From the NCBI RefSeq assembly GCF_000264995.1, contig NW_006767441.1, positions 1,664,816 to 1,693,058 on the forward strand: a DNA stretch of 28,243 bases. The letters are read 5' to 3'. Source of the stretch: Punctularia strigosozonata HHB-11173 SS5 (Eukaryota; Basidiomycota; Agaricomycetes; Corticiales; Punctulariaceae). The notes beneath the pieces were generated by a model. That model did no database searches. It was not told the DNA's origin and saw only the letters and a list, made by a program, of their open reading frames with translations. This document shows, in pieces, positions 1 through 10,409 of this stretch. A program made the position numbers and the translations under genes. Position 1 is the stretch's first letter, and the number at the start of each line of letters is the position of its first letter.

Positions 1-754
1 TACAGGGATCTTATATACACAAATCCATGGTCCAAGAATAGTACAAGAGAATCACATGCAGGGCACAAGGATGAGTAAGACCGACCCACTTAGGTGGGTC
101 AGGATTATGAATCAAGGAGTTAGAAGGAATAACGAGTCATTGTTCATGAGTAAGCGGAATAAAACTCCGGTGGCTGTGCAGGGCTGTGCAAGGCTGTGCA
201 AGGCAGTGCAAGGCAGTGCAGGGCAGTGTCAATGATGCTGTACTGCTGCCACTGAAGGTCACGTGACTTTGGAAAAGGAAAGGTGGGAAAAGGAAAATGA
301 TAAGTCCATATTTAGAAATGAAAAATGCGAAAATAAATTGTCCTTCTCTTCTCATCACAAACAGCGCGTGCCATTCGCTGAGCATGCTACGACTCAACCC
401 ATCGTCTCCTATCGTGAACACTCATACTTACACCATTTGCTTGCGCCGTGGCATTCTCGCGCTTGTGCGTACAAATGACACATGTGTTGGGTCTCTGATA
501 GGTGCCATTAAGTCGAATGGTCTTTGATGATTGTGCAACCTAGACTTGTACGTTTAGTAGGTCATCAGGCCAACCGTAGTTGCTGCACGTACCAGGCATG
601 GATGGATTGGACGAAAAGCAAGGATCGAATTCAGCAGGCTTCGTCCAGTCGGCCTCTCGATGCGCAATGAAGTGACACGATCTCCGCGTCGTGCCACGTA
701 TTATTGCCTTCTCCTTTGACCAGCACCTCGCCACATTCTCAAGCATCTATTTCC
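1..754. other. Non-coding left flank
   Basis: No convincing gene was found here. Open frames on either strand are short, overlap one another and lack protein-like composition. The segment holds a 10-bp minisatellite at 172-230. Its last 100 bases lead into the start of the dioxygenase gene at 755 and would be that gene's promoter and 5' leader. No clear TATA box was recognised. Confidence 0.5.
172..230. repeat. 10-bp minisatellite, six units
   Basis: Six consecutive near-identical 10-mers of the form GGCTGTGCAA or GGCAGTGCAG run without gaps. The first three units carry CTG and the last three CAG at the variable triplet, so the array consists of two sub-variants. It sits in the non-coding left flank. 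Confidence 0.85.
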
Positions 755-2129
755 ATGGCTGTAACCAGTACGGGCTCTTAATGCTCCTTTTCTTTCCGTA
801 GGAAATACTTAATATCCCACCAGATGCGCCTAAGGTCAAGAAAAAACGTGTTCGCAACCGTCACAAGGCTCCTGCGCCGGACTTCTCGTGTTAGTGCAGA
901 TCTACACATGGGCTGTTGTCGTGTCTACTGACGTTGATGTGGCGGGCAGCTGCTCTGAAACTGAAGAGGAAGCATCACGGGCGACGCTTGCGAGAGGGCC
1001 GCAGGAGAAAGAACCGTCGCTTTATTGTGTCTGGCGCCCTCGAGCGGTCGCTTATCCGGAGAGATACTTACAAAACTCGTAAGTCAGCCCTGTTTTTACT
1101 TAATTACACATTAACTCGTGTACTTTTAGAGCGCATTCACCTTGCCAAGTATCCGATGCTTTTCTTCAAGGGTTGTCGTTCGAACGCTGTCGCCGTCAAA
1201 AAGTTCAAGAAGATTTATGGCTCAAAGCTTCCGCTACCCGTTCTCCCCATCGCGGAAGGCATATGTGTTGCGTTCACCGTCAAGCTTGGCATTGTCCGCC
1301 CTCCGAAGGGTTACCCTATGGAGACCGCCATCGTGTTCAAGAAAGTCTACCCGCAGATCTTCTGCCGCGAACTGGGTCGCCGATACCAGAGGGTCGAAGA
1401 TACAAAACCGAAGCGTCATACCAAGCCCGACGTCGAGAATCCCCGTTCCGACATTGCCGAAGCCCTTCATCTCGGAATCTGGGCTCACTACTCGCCGGTA
1501 CCTCGTGTCAGCAGGGATACACGTTGTCAATCCGAAGAGACCAAGGCCGCTATCCAGGATATGTTTGAGTACCTTCAGGAGTACTTTGCCCCGACGATCA
1601 ACTCTTTACTTCGATACCATGCCTTCCCGCAGTTTGTCGTCAAGCAAATGTATGTCTTCCGTCTCTCTTATGTGTCAGTTAATCTCAACATAAACTCAGG
1701 GTCAGGGACCACGTTCGTGCAGTGCTAGGGGAAGAACTCAAGAAGTCCCCCTGGCTCGACATGGACGGAGCTTTCTTCACGCTCGCGTGTAACATCGGGA
1801 GTAGCGAGCTCTGGCATCTGGATTGGAACGATGACTCTCGTCTGTATGCCATCATTTTCTGTGTCAGCGACCAGGACGGAGGGTGGGAGGGCGGGGATTT
1901 TAACCTGCCGCAGCTCGGCTACCGCATCAAACTGGAGGAGGGTGATGTGTTGTTTGTTCTAGCTCGCCGCCTCATTCACTGCGCAACTACTGTCCTGAAG
2001 GGAAAGCGCATGGTTTTCACTTGCTTCACTGACCGCTTCATCGTGAACATGCTGACAAAATATCCCTCGTACGTTAACTTAGACAAACTTTCCAATTTGT
2101 ACCGCTATACTGCCAGGGGAACGTTTTAG
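755..2129 (+). CDS. TET/JBP-like 2-oxoglutarate/Fe(II) dioxygenase
   Basis: Five exons (755-760, 802-889, 950-1078, 1130-1649, 1700-2129) join in frame to 1173 bases, 390 residues plus stop. All four introns are GT..AG and 41-60 bp long. The C-terminal half has the double-stranded beta-helix dioxygenase signature: HxD (H287, D289 in WHLDWND), then GGDFNLPQLG, GDVLF, a distal histidine (H341) and an arginine (R351 in GKRMVF) placed to bind 2-oxoglutarate. This order matches the TET/JBP family, whose members oxidise thymine or 5-methylcytosine in DNA. The N-terminus is very basic (runs of K and R at about residues 15-55), as expected for a nuclear DNA-binding protein. Metal and cofactor residues are all present, so it may be active. 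The start codon depends on a two-codon first exon and is the least certain part. It converges with the minus-strand gene ending at 2172. Confidence 0.85.
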
Positions 2130-2171
2130 TTAAAATATATTTGTTCACCCTTTCCAGCCGTACAACGTGAA

Positions 2172-2979
2172 CTATGCAGACCAGAGTACTACTACGGACA
2201 GAATATTGTTTTCCCTGGCAAATCTGTTATCAACCAAATGCGCGGTCACAGAATACTCTACCAGGACTACATCACCAGGCTTGATGGGATGCATGTACGG
2301 CTGTAGGCGATGATGAATTTGAAGAGGAGAGTGAACCCCTGCTAGCGCCGAAAGGGAGGATCCATCGTAAACTGGAGCTGACAACCTGTCAGGCTTCGCC
2401 CCAAGAAGACAATGTCAGACCTACTTGGCTGCTCGTAATCAAGGGCTCCATATACCCCTCGGTCTCCGATAACTGCCCGACCGCGATTACCCTGTCGAAA
2501 GAATGGGTTTGATGGTTCCGACCACCCGATGGTTTTCTCGTAATTACATATTCCTGCTGGACGGGTAGCCAGATGGAGAGTGTTGGTGGGATATGAAGAC
2601 ACTACGCAGTGTCAGTGCCACTAATTTTGAAACCGAGATAATGCTCACCGTCGACTGTGGAGAAAATAGTAGCGAAGAACTGCTGTTCCCGCAAGGCTAC
2701 AGCATTGGAGATCAACACATCCAAACCATGAACGGGAGCTCCTGATATAGGGTCCTGTATGCTGCCAGAGTCCCATGCTATGGTGCATAAGTGAGAACTC
2801 AGCACTGCACCAACGGCAAAGAACGTAGGCATCCATTCTTCGTAATGTGCAACAATGCCGAGTGACCTAGACAGGGATGGGAAGGGTCGGATTCCATAGT
2901 GGTTAGGATCTTGTGTGGCTGCATTGGCAAAGAGTAGACCGCCATCGTAATCTTGTAGAATTTGTATGAGGCTGTGCAT
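2172..2979 (-). CDS. Unrecognised gene or gene remnant, possible relative of the 3442-4622 and 5297-7541 genes
   Basis: I do not recognise this gene. Three minus-strand coding-like stretches follow each other: 2979-2602 (with GGLLFANAA and HYEEWMPTFF), 2602-2342, and 2384-2172. The last contains APVYDGSS, PGDVVLVEYSV and ILSVVVL. An upstream intron with donor GTGAGT near 3030 and an acceptor CACAG just before 2979 is plausible, so the first exon may lie beyond 3030. I could not join the internal stretches into one open frame, so it may be a pseudogene. The C-terminal end resembles the last exon of the 5297-7541 gene (PIYDGR, then a VEF segment, then NIKSVTVL). It converges on the dioxygenase gene, with 42 bases between the stops. 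Confidence 0.45.
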
Positions 2980-3441
2980 ATTTTAGGTTAGATGATGCTG
3001 ACGCTAACGAATGCGGAGACTGTTACTCACGATCTTGTATGTTTAGGTATGGATTCCAGTGTACTCAAGCCGCCAGCAGATGCACTGGGCAGATGTATTT
3101 AGCATGTGAATATGCGGGCCGTAAAGTACGCACGAAATCCTTATACGTCTGGATATTGCTGCTGCATACCTGGTTACCAAGTTAGATCATTCAGTCATCG
3201 GAAAATTGGCATCACAGACTTCAAACGTGTTGAGCGTTGCAAGCTGGATGTCATGGTGATTCTATTGTGCAACTCTGTGTTGGATCCCTTTTTTATAGAC
3301 AATGGACAAAGAAACGGGAGTGATCGGCCATGGCGGAAGTAGTTCACTATGCGGGATGACGCCAACATGGATGATGCAGGGCAAAAATCTGGATGCACAT
3401 GTATTAAGGGGATAATATCGTAATACAAATGGAAACAGTAA

Positions 3442-4622
3442 TCAGTCCTTGTCCACCGACATAGACGATAGGCTGGAGACCAGAATCTTGACTGCACGTT
3501 CAGGTTGACCATCATCTCCGTCATCTCGGTCGCGTTTTGACTGGAGCTGGACCCCACTTCCTGGGATTGTACGGATCAGAGCGGCACAACGAGACGCCTG
3601 TGCAATATCATCGTAAGACTCCCATCGTTGATGCAGTGACGTACATACCAATCTGAGGCGGCTATCAACAATGGTTATGGTGCGGAGAACTGGTCGGAAG
3701 CGAAACCCCTTGTTGTATGGCATAGCGCAGAATGACATCAGAACCTCCACGATATCCCCAGGCCATATCATGCCAGGACCCATGGGTGCCATAAACCTGA
3801 GTATGTGTCAGTAATGAATGGCGGAATCGGAGAGTCCTTGAGCGCACCTCTCTCCTGTAGAAGGGTTGGTGTACGGGCGAAGGAACTGCACTTCGTTGTC
3901 CTGTAGGTGCTTGTGGGCACCTTTGAATTTGCGCAGCCGCCCCGAAGGATCCTGAAGGGCCGTCAAAGGTACGTCGATAGCATGCTCCGACATGCCTGGT
4001 GAATTCTTGTGGGTGAAAAGTGGATTCCTGACCGATAGTGCTGGATAGTTATTGTTGTCCACCGTAACTCGTTCATACCGGAGCCGATCAAGACTGCCTG
4101 CAGGGATGCCTTCCTCGAAACTGGAATACACGACAGGTAGCGATGCCAACGAATGTTCGAACTGAGAGGAGCCAAACCCGGTCAGGGTAATACTCTGTTC
4201 CAGAAGCATTGGGCTACCAGATGTCCTGCAAATTCACTGGTAAGTAATCGGTACAATAGAGGCCGGTGGATGACGTACGGATTCTTGAATGGGAGAAGAA
4301 GGCATGACTCAGCAATGCCCAGCATAGTACATGTTACTTCATGAAACGCTTCGATGGATCCAACTTTGGATGCAGCATTAAACTGAACCAAGCGTGGCCG
4401 GGAGGGGATGCCAGTAGTGATGACAAAAGTGTCGTGATCGATTATTGACTGGAAGATAATGAGCAGCCAAACAGGAAGGTAGCGTGAAAAACGTACCTGT
4501 TGTATATCCAACAAAGTTCCATGGCGGTGAACATCAGACTGGCTGAGCTCTATACAGAGATCAAGCTGTTTAGCTGGAGGGACATCAGCTGTTGGAGTAT
4601 AGTATGTAATCCATGAACGTGC
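3442..4622 (-). CDS. Unrecognised protein, five exons, 5' end not fixed
   Basis: I do not recognise the family. The minus-strand exons 4622-4497, 4448-4279, 4225-3848, 3796-3649 and 3597-3442 join in frame to 978 bases (325 residues plus stop). The introns are 48, 53, 51 and 51 bp with GT..AG ends. The last intron is a multiple of three and could be retained. Visible segments include SWITYYTPTADVPPAKQLDL, IDHDTFVITTG and GPGMIWPGDIVEVLMSF. The end is a charged, probably disordered tail. There is no signal peptide or transmembrane segment. The PGDIVEV..F block near the C-terminus resembles PGDVVLVEYSV in the gene ending at 2172. No initiator ATG was found; the first exon seems to begin after an acceptor at 4623, so another exon lies upstream. 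It is divergent from the gene starting at 5297. Confidence 0.6.
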
Positions 4623-5296
4623 CTGCCTCAGCGATGTTGAAGACCGAATAGTTGAGGGGGGATGTCATGGGCAAGAATGGCAAATGTTGAGGGGCAAGGG
4701 CGCGAGTGGTGATTGAGGCGAACAGGTGATCTCAAGTATGCCAATCCTCTGGCCCTGTCGCTGTGCATGTTTCCGATTGTTGCCGCTCCAAGTCCGCGGT
4801 TTGGGCAACGTCGTGGAGTCAGAGGAAAGCCAGGGTGGCCCACCCAATGCACTTTGGACCGCTTGTAACCTGTTCACGTGCCTATACGGATCATCTGCTT
4901 TCACACTTTCCGCCTCCTGATGCATAACAGATTTGTTTAATTCGTGCTTTCCATGCTCTCATTTCCCCATGATGACCGCATCCTCTCCTTGGCAACGTCC
5001 ATGATGCGTGAATATGGATCTAGAGAATTCCGGATGACCACAAATGCAGCTCACCCGGCGCCTCAAAGTGAGTGATCCCCTGCCGCTGATCCACGCAATG
5101 TCCATTACCTTCTGGGCTGAATCTTGGATTAACACTCCTTTTCGCCATAGGATTGTGCCGGCGATCATGCTGCGGCGACCTCGGCCCGCTGGGTTTGTCA
5201 TACCTCCTAAGCTGGTCTAGAACCTGGTTTGAAGACATAAAAGGAGACGGTCCCAGCGCAAGACTGCGTGCACTTTCCTCAAATCCCTGGCACACA
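4623..5296. promoter_or_regulatory. Region between two divergent genes
   Basis: The minus-strand gene ending at 3442 and the plus-strand gene starting at 5297 are transcribed away from this segment. It must hold the plus-strand promoter and probably the missing first exon and promoter of the minus-strand gene; a minus-strand open frame at 4925-4665 is one candidate. No TATA box or other defined site was recognised. Confidence 0.35.
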
Positions 5297-7541
5297 ATGA
5301 GCGGTCAGAGCAATCGGTATGCAGTTTGGCATGTGTATTTCTGGTATATTACTAACCAACGCCGTAGACGCTCCACCCGAGGCAGGAAGTCCAACACCGA
5401 CAATGCGTCTGGCGCTAAACCGCCAGCCCGCAGCCGATCCGAAGTCCTACACCAACGAGGGGCTCGCAAGACTGCGGCTATTGCTGCAGTGGCGCCACCA
5501 GCATCCGGTCCCACATCCTCAAGTGTCACTTCGCAGGACCGGTGTGTTATGACCCTCAGGATTTCTGACCCATACACTAACTTTTGATCATGAAGCACTG
5601 GGGGCACCTCAGATGCCCGCCCTTCCGCCAACGAAGCCCTGTCACCGATTCATGTCAATCAATTTATCAGGTGGGTTCTTCCAGCCACCAAACTTCCTCG
5701 GACTTATATCTCTGCAGTCTCCTATCTGAGGAAGACCGTGTTGGATTTTTGGCTTGGATGTACGTTTTCTTTTATGCTTCTTCCCCTCCTACATTTTGAC
5801 CTGCATGCTTATCGTGGAATATTAGGAATAAGAGTTCTGTAGCTCAGCAAGCTGGATTTCAAACTCCACGGGCGTCTTCACCTCTCATGCCTGCCACTCC
5901 GTATGTCTGTAATGCTCTCATATATATGTGTGCGCTCACCCACAGCAATAAAGTGTGTCGCTCCCCAAGGGAAATGCAAAGCGTACCTTGGCCAGTTCAG
6001 AGATAGACTTCGATGGTGAAGGTCCGTCCGAGAAACAAGGCGAAGATGTTCCCGATAGGTGGGTGCAATGTTCCTCACGTCTTGGAACGGGTCTGATTGG
6101 ATTTCCAGCAGGATTGGAGACGATGATGAAGATTTGTCCATGCTTAGCGAAGATGGCTTAGATCCTGTCACCGACGATGCACATGCTACGGAAGATCAAG
6201 AACCTTTGGTCAAGAAACGTCGGATTTCCAAGCGGTTTTCGCCGTATACTGTGCCGTATGGTGATAACATTGTGCAGTTGTACTTACACTTACTGCTGCC
6301 TTTTGCAGCGATGAGTCAGCGTTGAAATCGGTTGACGATGTCAGTGCCGATGGGTCTGTGGATGTTCCTCAAGCCAGTAAGGATGAAAGTGGTGCAGGAC
6401 CCGTCGCCAACCAATCGGACGAACCGAAGCCTTCAACGTAAGTATCATGAAAATTGTCGCCGTTGAACTAAATTGGACGTTTACATCAGCTCGGGTTCAT
6501 CATCCTTCATCGTCTGTGAGGTTTATGAACATTTCAAAGGCACTGACGTCCTCGATGATCTACTTCAATACGACGCCACCAACCTTTATCCGTTAAAGTC
6601 GGTAGTCTTTATCCATCCGTGCCAGACATTGTTGTTCATGCGATCACATAAGGTGGCACATGTCAGCGGCAGAGAACCCCTCCCTCGTGGATCCCAGTGA
6701 GCTCAAAATGTGGAAACCCGACATGAGGTGCGCTACCCCTGCTACTTTCTCTCCACTTACGCTAACACGCAGGCAGACAATTGGTTCGTCTCTTGAACTC
6801 GACTGGCACCAAAGATTTTGCCAATGCAGCAAGATGCGACCCTCGATGGTTCCATGTGCAACCCAGCGGTAAAGGAGGCAAAATTGTGAACAAGATCGGA
6901 ACAGGAACTCCCGCCCTATTTTGGCTTATCATCCCTATTCAAGAAGAATATGTTGGAAACGTCGGCCGATCAATGGGTCAGTCAGGGTTTTCCATTCGTG
7001 GTGTTAAAGGAATAGGCCTGTCTTTCGAATTCAACCGCTTCATGGCTTTGCTCGGTGAGATGTACGATCCAGGAAACAAAAATCAGCGTGAGCAATTCTC
7101 ATGGTCTCCATTCAATGCTAATGCCTCTGGGACAGTCACTCTTCCAATCTATGACGGCACCATCGAGTTCAACACTCGCCCTGGTGGGAGTGAATCTCCT
7201 CCGGTCAACAAGAGCCGTGGATCTCGATTCGCTCAACTGAAAAGGAACAACAGTTCTACGTTCCTGGAGTATGGCGACATGAGTGAGTCTCCTGCCATGC
7301 GTTCGGTGTTCTAATTCTCTATGTTAATCATCGTATAATAGTACCGATTTATGACGGGCGCGACATGTCCGAGGTTCAACCGAACTCACCGGACTTCAGG
7401 CTGTCATCGCTCATGTCCTTTGAGGGCAACCTGAAGGAGACTATCTCTATGGTTGAGTTTACGACGAATATGTGGATCAAGCAGAACGGTTCTTCTCAGA
7501 TTTCGCTCAACATCAAATCAGTGACTGTTCTTGTTACTTGA
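5297..7541 (+). CDS. Unrecognised multi-exon protein with disordered N-terminus
   Basis: I do not recognise the family. The ATG at 5297 (MSGQSNR) is followed by an intron at 5317-5367, an exon at 5368-5541, an intron at 5542-5595, and then an exon containing WVLPATKLPRTYISAVSYLR. The first part (about 60 residues) is rich in S, R, K, A and T. A central acidic region (EIDFDGEG, GDDDEDLS) precedes KKRRISKR, which could be a nuclear localisation signal. The long exon at about 6776-7282 holds the folded part (FHVQPSG, ALFWLIIP, SFEFNRF, LPIYDGT). After an intron at 7283-7341, the last exon (7342-7541) starts IPIYDGR and ends NIKSVTVLVT. The junctions near 5760-5826 and 6610-6660 could not be fixed with confidence. 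The C-terminal block is similar to that of the gene ending at 2172. Confidence 0.6.
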
Positions 7542-7950
7542 TATATCACTACCAGTGCACTGTAATTGTCGTGATGTGATAATACGTTAAATGCCTTAGT
7601 TGCACCCATCCGCACATCTACAACCGGAAACCGCCGTGCACTCCACGATGGACGGCGGCCATACAATGATACGCTACTGAAGTATCTGACCGGCTGAGAT
7701 CCAACACCGGTCCATCTCCCATTTTTTATAGTGGATGAGGGCCGGTTCAGCTCCTGAAATACACCCATGAATGCTCTTTTTGCGGGCTCCCGGTAGCCGC
7801 CTACCTTTAGTATAGATCGGAGAGTATTCCTCTCCAGCCTGGTCATATGGTCAAATGGTCAAATGGGGAGTCGGACCGGCGCGCCCATGGCGCGCCATAC
7901 CCCCACGTGAGTCTTCCTTTCGACCAGCTTGGCCATTCTGACGTAGTTTC
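7542..7950. other. Non-coding spacer before the copia LTR
   Basis: No gene is supported. A 116-codon minus-strand frame covers most of it, but it overlaps the 3' end of the preceding gene and has no recognisable motif. Two GGCGCGCC octamers, each a palindrome, lie 11 bases apart near 7880. A short ATGGTCA repeat occurs at about 7845-7862. Confidence 0.4.
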
Positions 7951-8734
7951 TGTCCCGACTCCCCCGAAGGTGGGAGTTGGCTGTTGCACTGGGAGTTGTC
8001 ACAGTGACAAGGGCTGTGACCCAGCCAAAGCGTGACAAAGCGTGATTCCGCCAGTGCGGGCGCCTAAATTGCGATGGACGCAGCAGCGTGACTTTTGAAG
8101 ACGTGGGAAGGCTGACATAAGTGATGAGTATCAGTGCCGGAATCTGATTGATCACATTGCCGAGATGCCGTGATTTGATTCCCAGTGATCGTGTGAGACT
8201 TGAGTCAGTTACGTAAGTCTATTGGGGCCTGCGTTGGGCTTATGTAAGGAAATGACACTTTCCAAAATTGGGCAAGGCTGGGCGCCCATGAAGGCCACGT
8301 GCATTGTGTCGTTCCCATGCATTGTGTCATTGTTCCCATGCATTGTGTCATTGTTCCCACTCGGCATAAGTTTGCAGATGACCATGGGCCTTCCCTGCTT
8401 CTGCACAACTGGCCCACCCTAATCCCGGCCACCCACTGTGTGAAAGCTGTGCTGCCGTACACAGTGGTGGGCAACATCAAGCTCACCTGGTCGAGTCTCA
8501 GCCTGTGGAGGACAGAAGTAAAGTGACTTGAATTGTAACACATAGACAGCTCTGTATAACTACAATGGATGGCTATGCAATCACAATCATATGCTAGGAT
8601 GTCTGAATGGATGGAGTCCTGTCTGTGGTTCTTGCTGGAATCAAATAGGTATTTGATTCTCACATGCATCAAATAGGCATATGATTCCCATATGCCTGAA
8701 ACAGCTTGTGGCTGTGCCAGTGCCTATCTCAACA
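7951..8734 (-). repeat. 3' LTR of the copia remnant
   Basis: This 784-bp segment is bounded by TG..CA ends. Its plus-left 418 bases match 10410-10799 closely, apart from small indels. Two copies of an imperfect ATCAAATAGG palindrome lie at about 8638-8695. It also holds a short tandem array at 8300-8360. Confidence 0.8.
8300..8360. repeat. About 20-bp tandem array inside the LTR
   Basis: Three units built on GCATTGTGTCATTGTTCCC follow each other. The other LTR has only one unit at the matching place (about 10770-10790). The array therefore expanded in this copy, or contracted in the other, after the two LTRs were made. Confidence 0.8.
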
Positions 8735-8749
8735 CTCCCCCTGGCTTAG
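8735..8749 (-). other. Polypurine tract of the copia element
   Basis: On the minus strand the sequence CTAAGCCAGGGGGAG directly precedes the TGTTGAG start of the LTR. A purine run abutting the 3' LTR is the usual plus-strand priming site in LTR retrotransposons. Its position and orientation agree with the RNase H remnant on the same strand. Confidence 0.7.
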
Positions 8750-8814
8750 ATGGTAGGCACATAAGTGTAATGAGGTGCTTAGGTGCAGCCATGGGGAAGG
8801 CAATCCTCAGTGTA

Positions 8815-8890
8815 ATGATTGTCCCATGGTGTAGTGGTTTAATACATGCACTTTTTCCAGATGGTCCAGGGTTCAATCCCCGGTGTCTGC
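8815..8890 (+). repeat. tRNA-derived sequence, SINE-head candidate
   Basis: The sequence has a pol III A box (TGGTGTAGTGG at about 8827) and B box (GGTTCAATCCC at about 8870) at tRNA spacing, and begins TGTCCCATGGTG, like a glutamine or glutamate tRNA gene. The 5' and 3' acceptor arms (TGTCCCA and TGTCTGC) do not pair, and one T-stem pair is mismatched, so it is unlikely to be a working tRNA gene. It lies between the end of the copia coding sequence and the polypurine tract, where a retroelement normally has only a short spacer. That suggests an inserted SINE or captured tRNA. Confidence 0.5.
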
Positions 8891-9027
8891 AGGCACATAC
8901 AGCAGATTGTGAGCGTACCGATATGAGTGGCAATGCGAAATCATGCACGGCGCCTGCTGCGCTGCCTGTAGTTACCAGGAGGACAATTATTAGGGGATTC
9001 AATGCCATACATGATGCTACTTAGAGG

Positions 9028-9420
9028 TTATGTGAAGACACGACCTAGTTGTTGTCTGATCTTCAGGAACTTCTCATGTCCCAAGTTCTTTGTGAACATG
9101 GCAGTATGGCTCTCAGAATATTCAATATAGAGCAGCTCAAGCTCCTTGTTTCCATGCTCATGAATAAAGTGATATAGCACATCAATGTGTTTGGAGCAGG
9201 GTTCAGTAACCATCTTAGATGCATTAAGTATCAATCCTTGGTTATCACTGCAGATGGACTATTGGTCAAACCGGTACCCCAGCTCCATTCTTATCCAGAG
9301 CATTTGACAATTACAATCAGCGAGTACCATATACTCAGCTTCTGTAGATCATAGTGCAACAGTTTCTGTGCTCGTGATGTCTGGGAGACTATGCTGTTTG
9401 CCAATTTAATGAAGCACCCT
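9028..9420 (-). pseudogene. Copia RNase H domain, C-terminal end
   Basis: The minus strand reads STEAEYMVLAD, QMLWIR, SDNQG, VTEPCSKHIDVLYHFI and FTKNLGHEKFLKIRQQLG in order. These are the conserved blocks at the end of Ty1/copia polyproteins: the RNase H active-site Glu and Asp and the C-terminal KHIDV..H and FTK motifs. In-frame stops occur before STEAEY (TGA) and before the SDNQG block (TAG). The frame ends at TAA at 9028. Upstream sequence is replaced by the foldback, so no reverse transcriptase core remains. Confidence 0.9.
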
Positions 9421-9464
9421 GTGATAGACCATCTTTGTCAGGGCATGTGCTCTCAGGATGGTGG

Positions 9465-10157
9465 CAGAGATGCTGTTGCACAAGGCAGGGAGGCAACTGA
9501 GTATGTATATGAAGGGCCAAAGGGAAATACACATACCTGTTGCACAAGGCAGGGGGGTAACTGAGAGATCAAGTCTGAGATGCTCCCTGGTGTGACAGGT
9601 GACTATATAGTAGCTGAATAATCAATCAACAAAGGGGCGGAAGGTCCAATGAGAGTGAAGGAGGGTCCTCCGCAACCAACACATAACTGGCGGGAGGGCC
9701 TAGGGTTCCCATGCAAGTGGTGGAGGCCCTTGGGGAAGCAATGTCAGGGCACACCTCCCACACTTGCCTCATGGCCCCAGTGTTCCACTTTTAGTTCTGC
9801 TTCTTGTCCCCATTTGCTCATTCCTTCCTATGCTTCCGCCCTCCCATTCTGGTTATGTCGTCCCACGCTCTTCCTTATTCCCCCTTCCCCCCCTTTTTGG
9901 AAGTTCCCCTGTTTCCTCTGTGCCTCAGCGCCCCTAGGACCTCTGCCCTTGGGGCAGGAACCCTAGGCCCTCCCACCAGTCATGTGCCGGTTGCTGAGGA
10001 CCCTCCTTCACTCTCATTGGACCTTCCTTCACTCTCATTGGACCTTCCGCTCCTTTGTTGATTGATTATTCAGCTACTACATAGTCACACCTGTCGCACC
10101 AGGGAGCAACTCAGACTTGATCTTTCAGTTGCCTCCCTGCCTTGTGCAACAGCGTCT
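9465..10157. repeat. Inverted repeat (foldback) inside the copia remnant
   Basis: The plus strand at 9465-9709 is closely matched by the reverse complement of about 9958-10157, leaving a spacer of about 250 bp. Shared blocks include GCTGTTGCACAAGGCAGGGA, AATAATCAATCAACAAAG and GGGAGGGCCTAGGGTTCC. The left arm has its own duplication of the CTGTTGCACAAGG block (9473 and 9537). The right arm has a doubled CACTCTCATTGGACCTTCC (about 10010-10045). It may be an inserted foldback or MITE-like element, or an inverted duplication of the element's own leader. Confidence 0.75.
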
Positions 10158-10409
10158 CCACCGCTGTCCCAAGAGAGATCTGCTGCCCCTATGTCACGTG
10201 CAGTCTCTGACCCATCTCCAACAACCAACTGTCAGACCTACAGCTCTGAGAAGTCAGATATCACATGTTCCAGTTCTCCGGCGACTCAATATCCCAGTAG
10301 TCCTTGATGCATCACGGATTCAACTCCAATGTTCATCAGCTTCTCCACCCTTATTATCTATCTTTAGTATTGCTTTCTCCACGTACCCTCTGGATCCCCA
10401 GACTGAACT

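Noticed and set aside
137-527. Short frames on both strands in the left flank
   Set aside because: They overlap each other and the 10-bp minisatellite and have no protein-like features.
7496-7846. Minus-strand 116-codon frame
   Set aside because: It overlaps the last exon of the plus-strand gene and shows no recognisable motif or splice support.
8815-8890. Functional tRNA gene
   Set aside because: A and B boxes are present but the acceptor arms do not pair and the T stem has a mismatch; SINE-like remnant preferred.
9649-9966. Plus-strand frames at 9649-10061 rich in Pro, Leu and Ser
   Set aside because: They lie in the copia foldback arms and loop on the strand opposite to the element and have no conserved motif.
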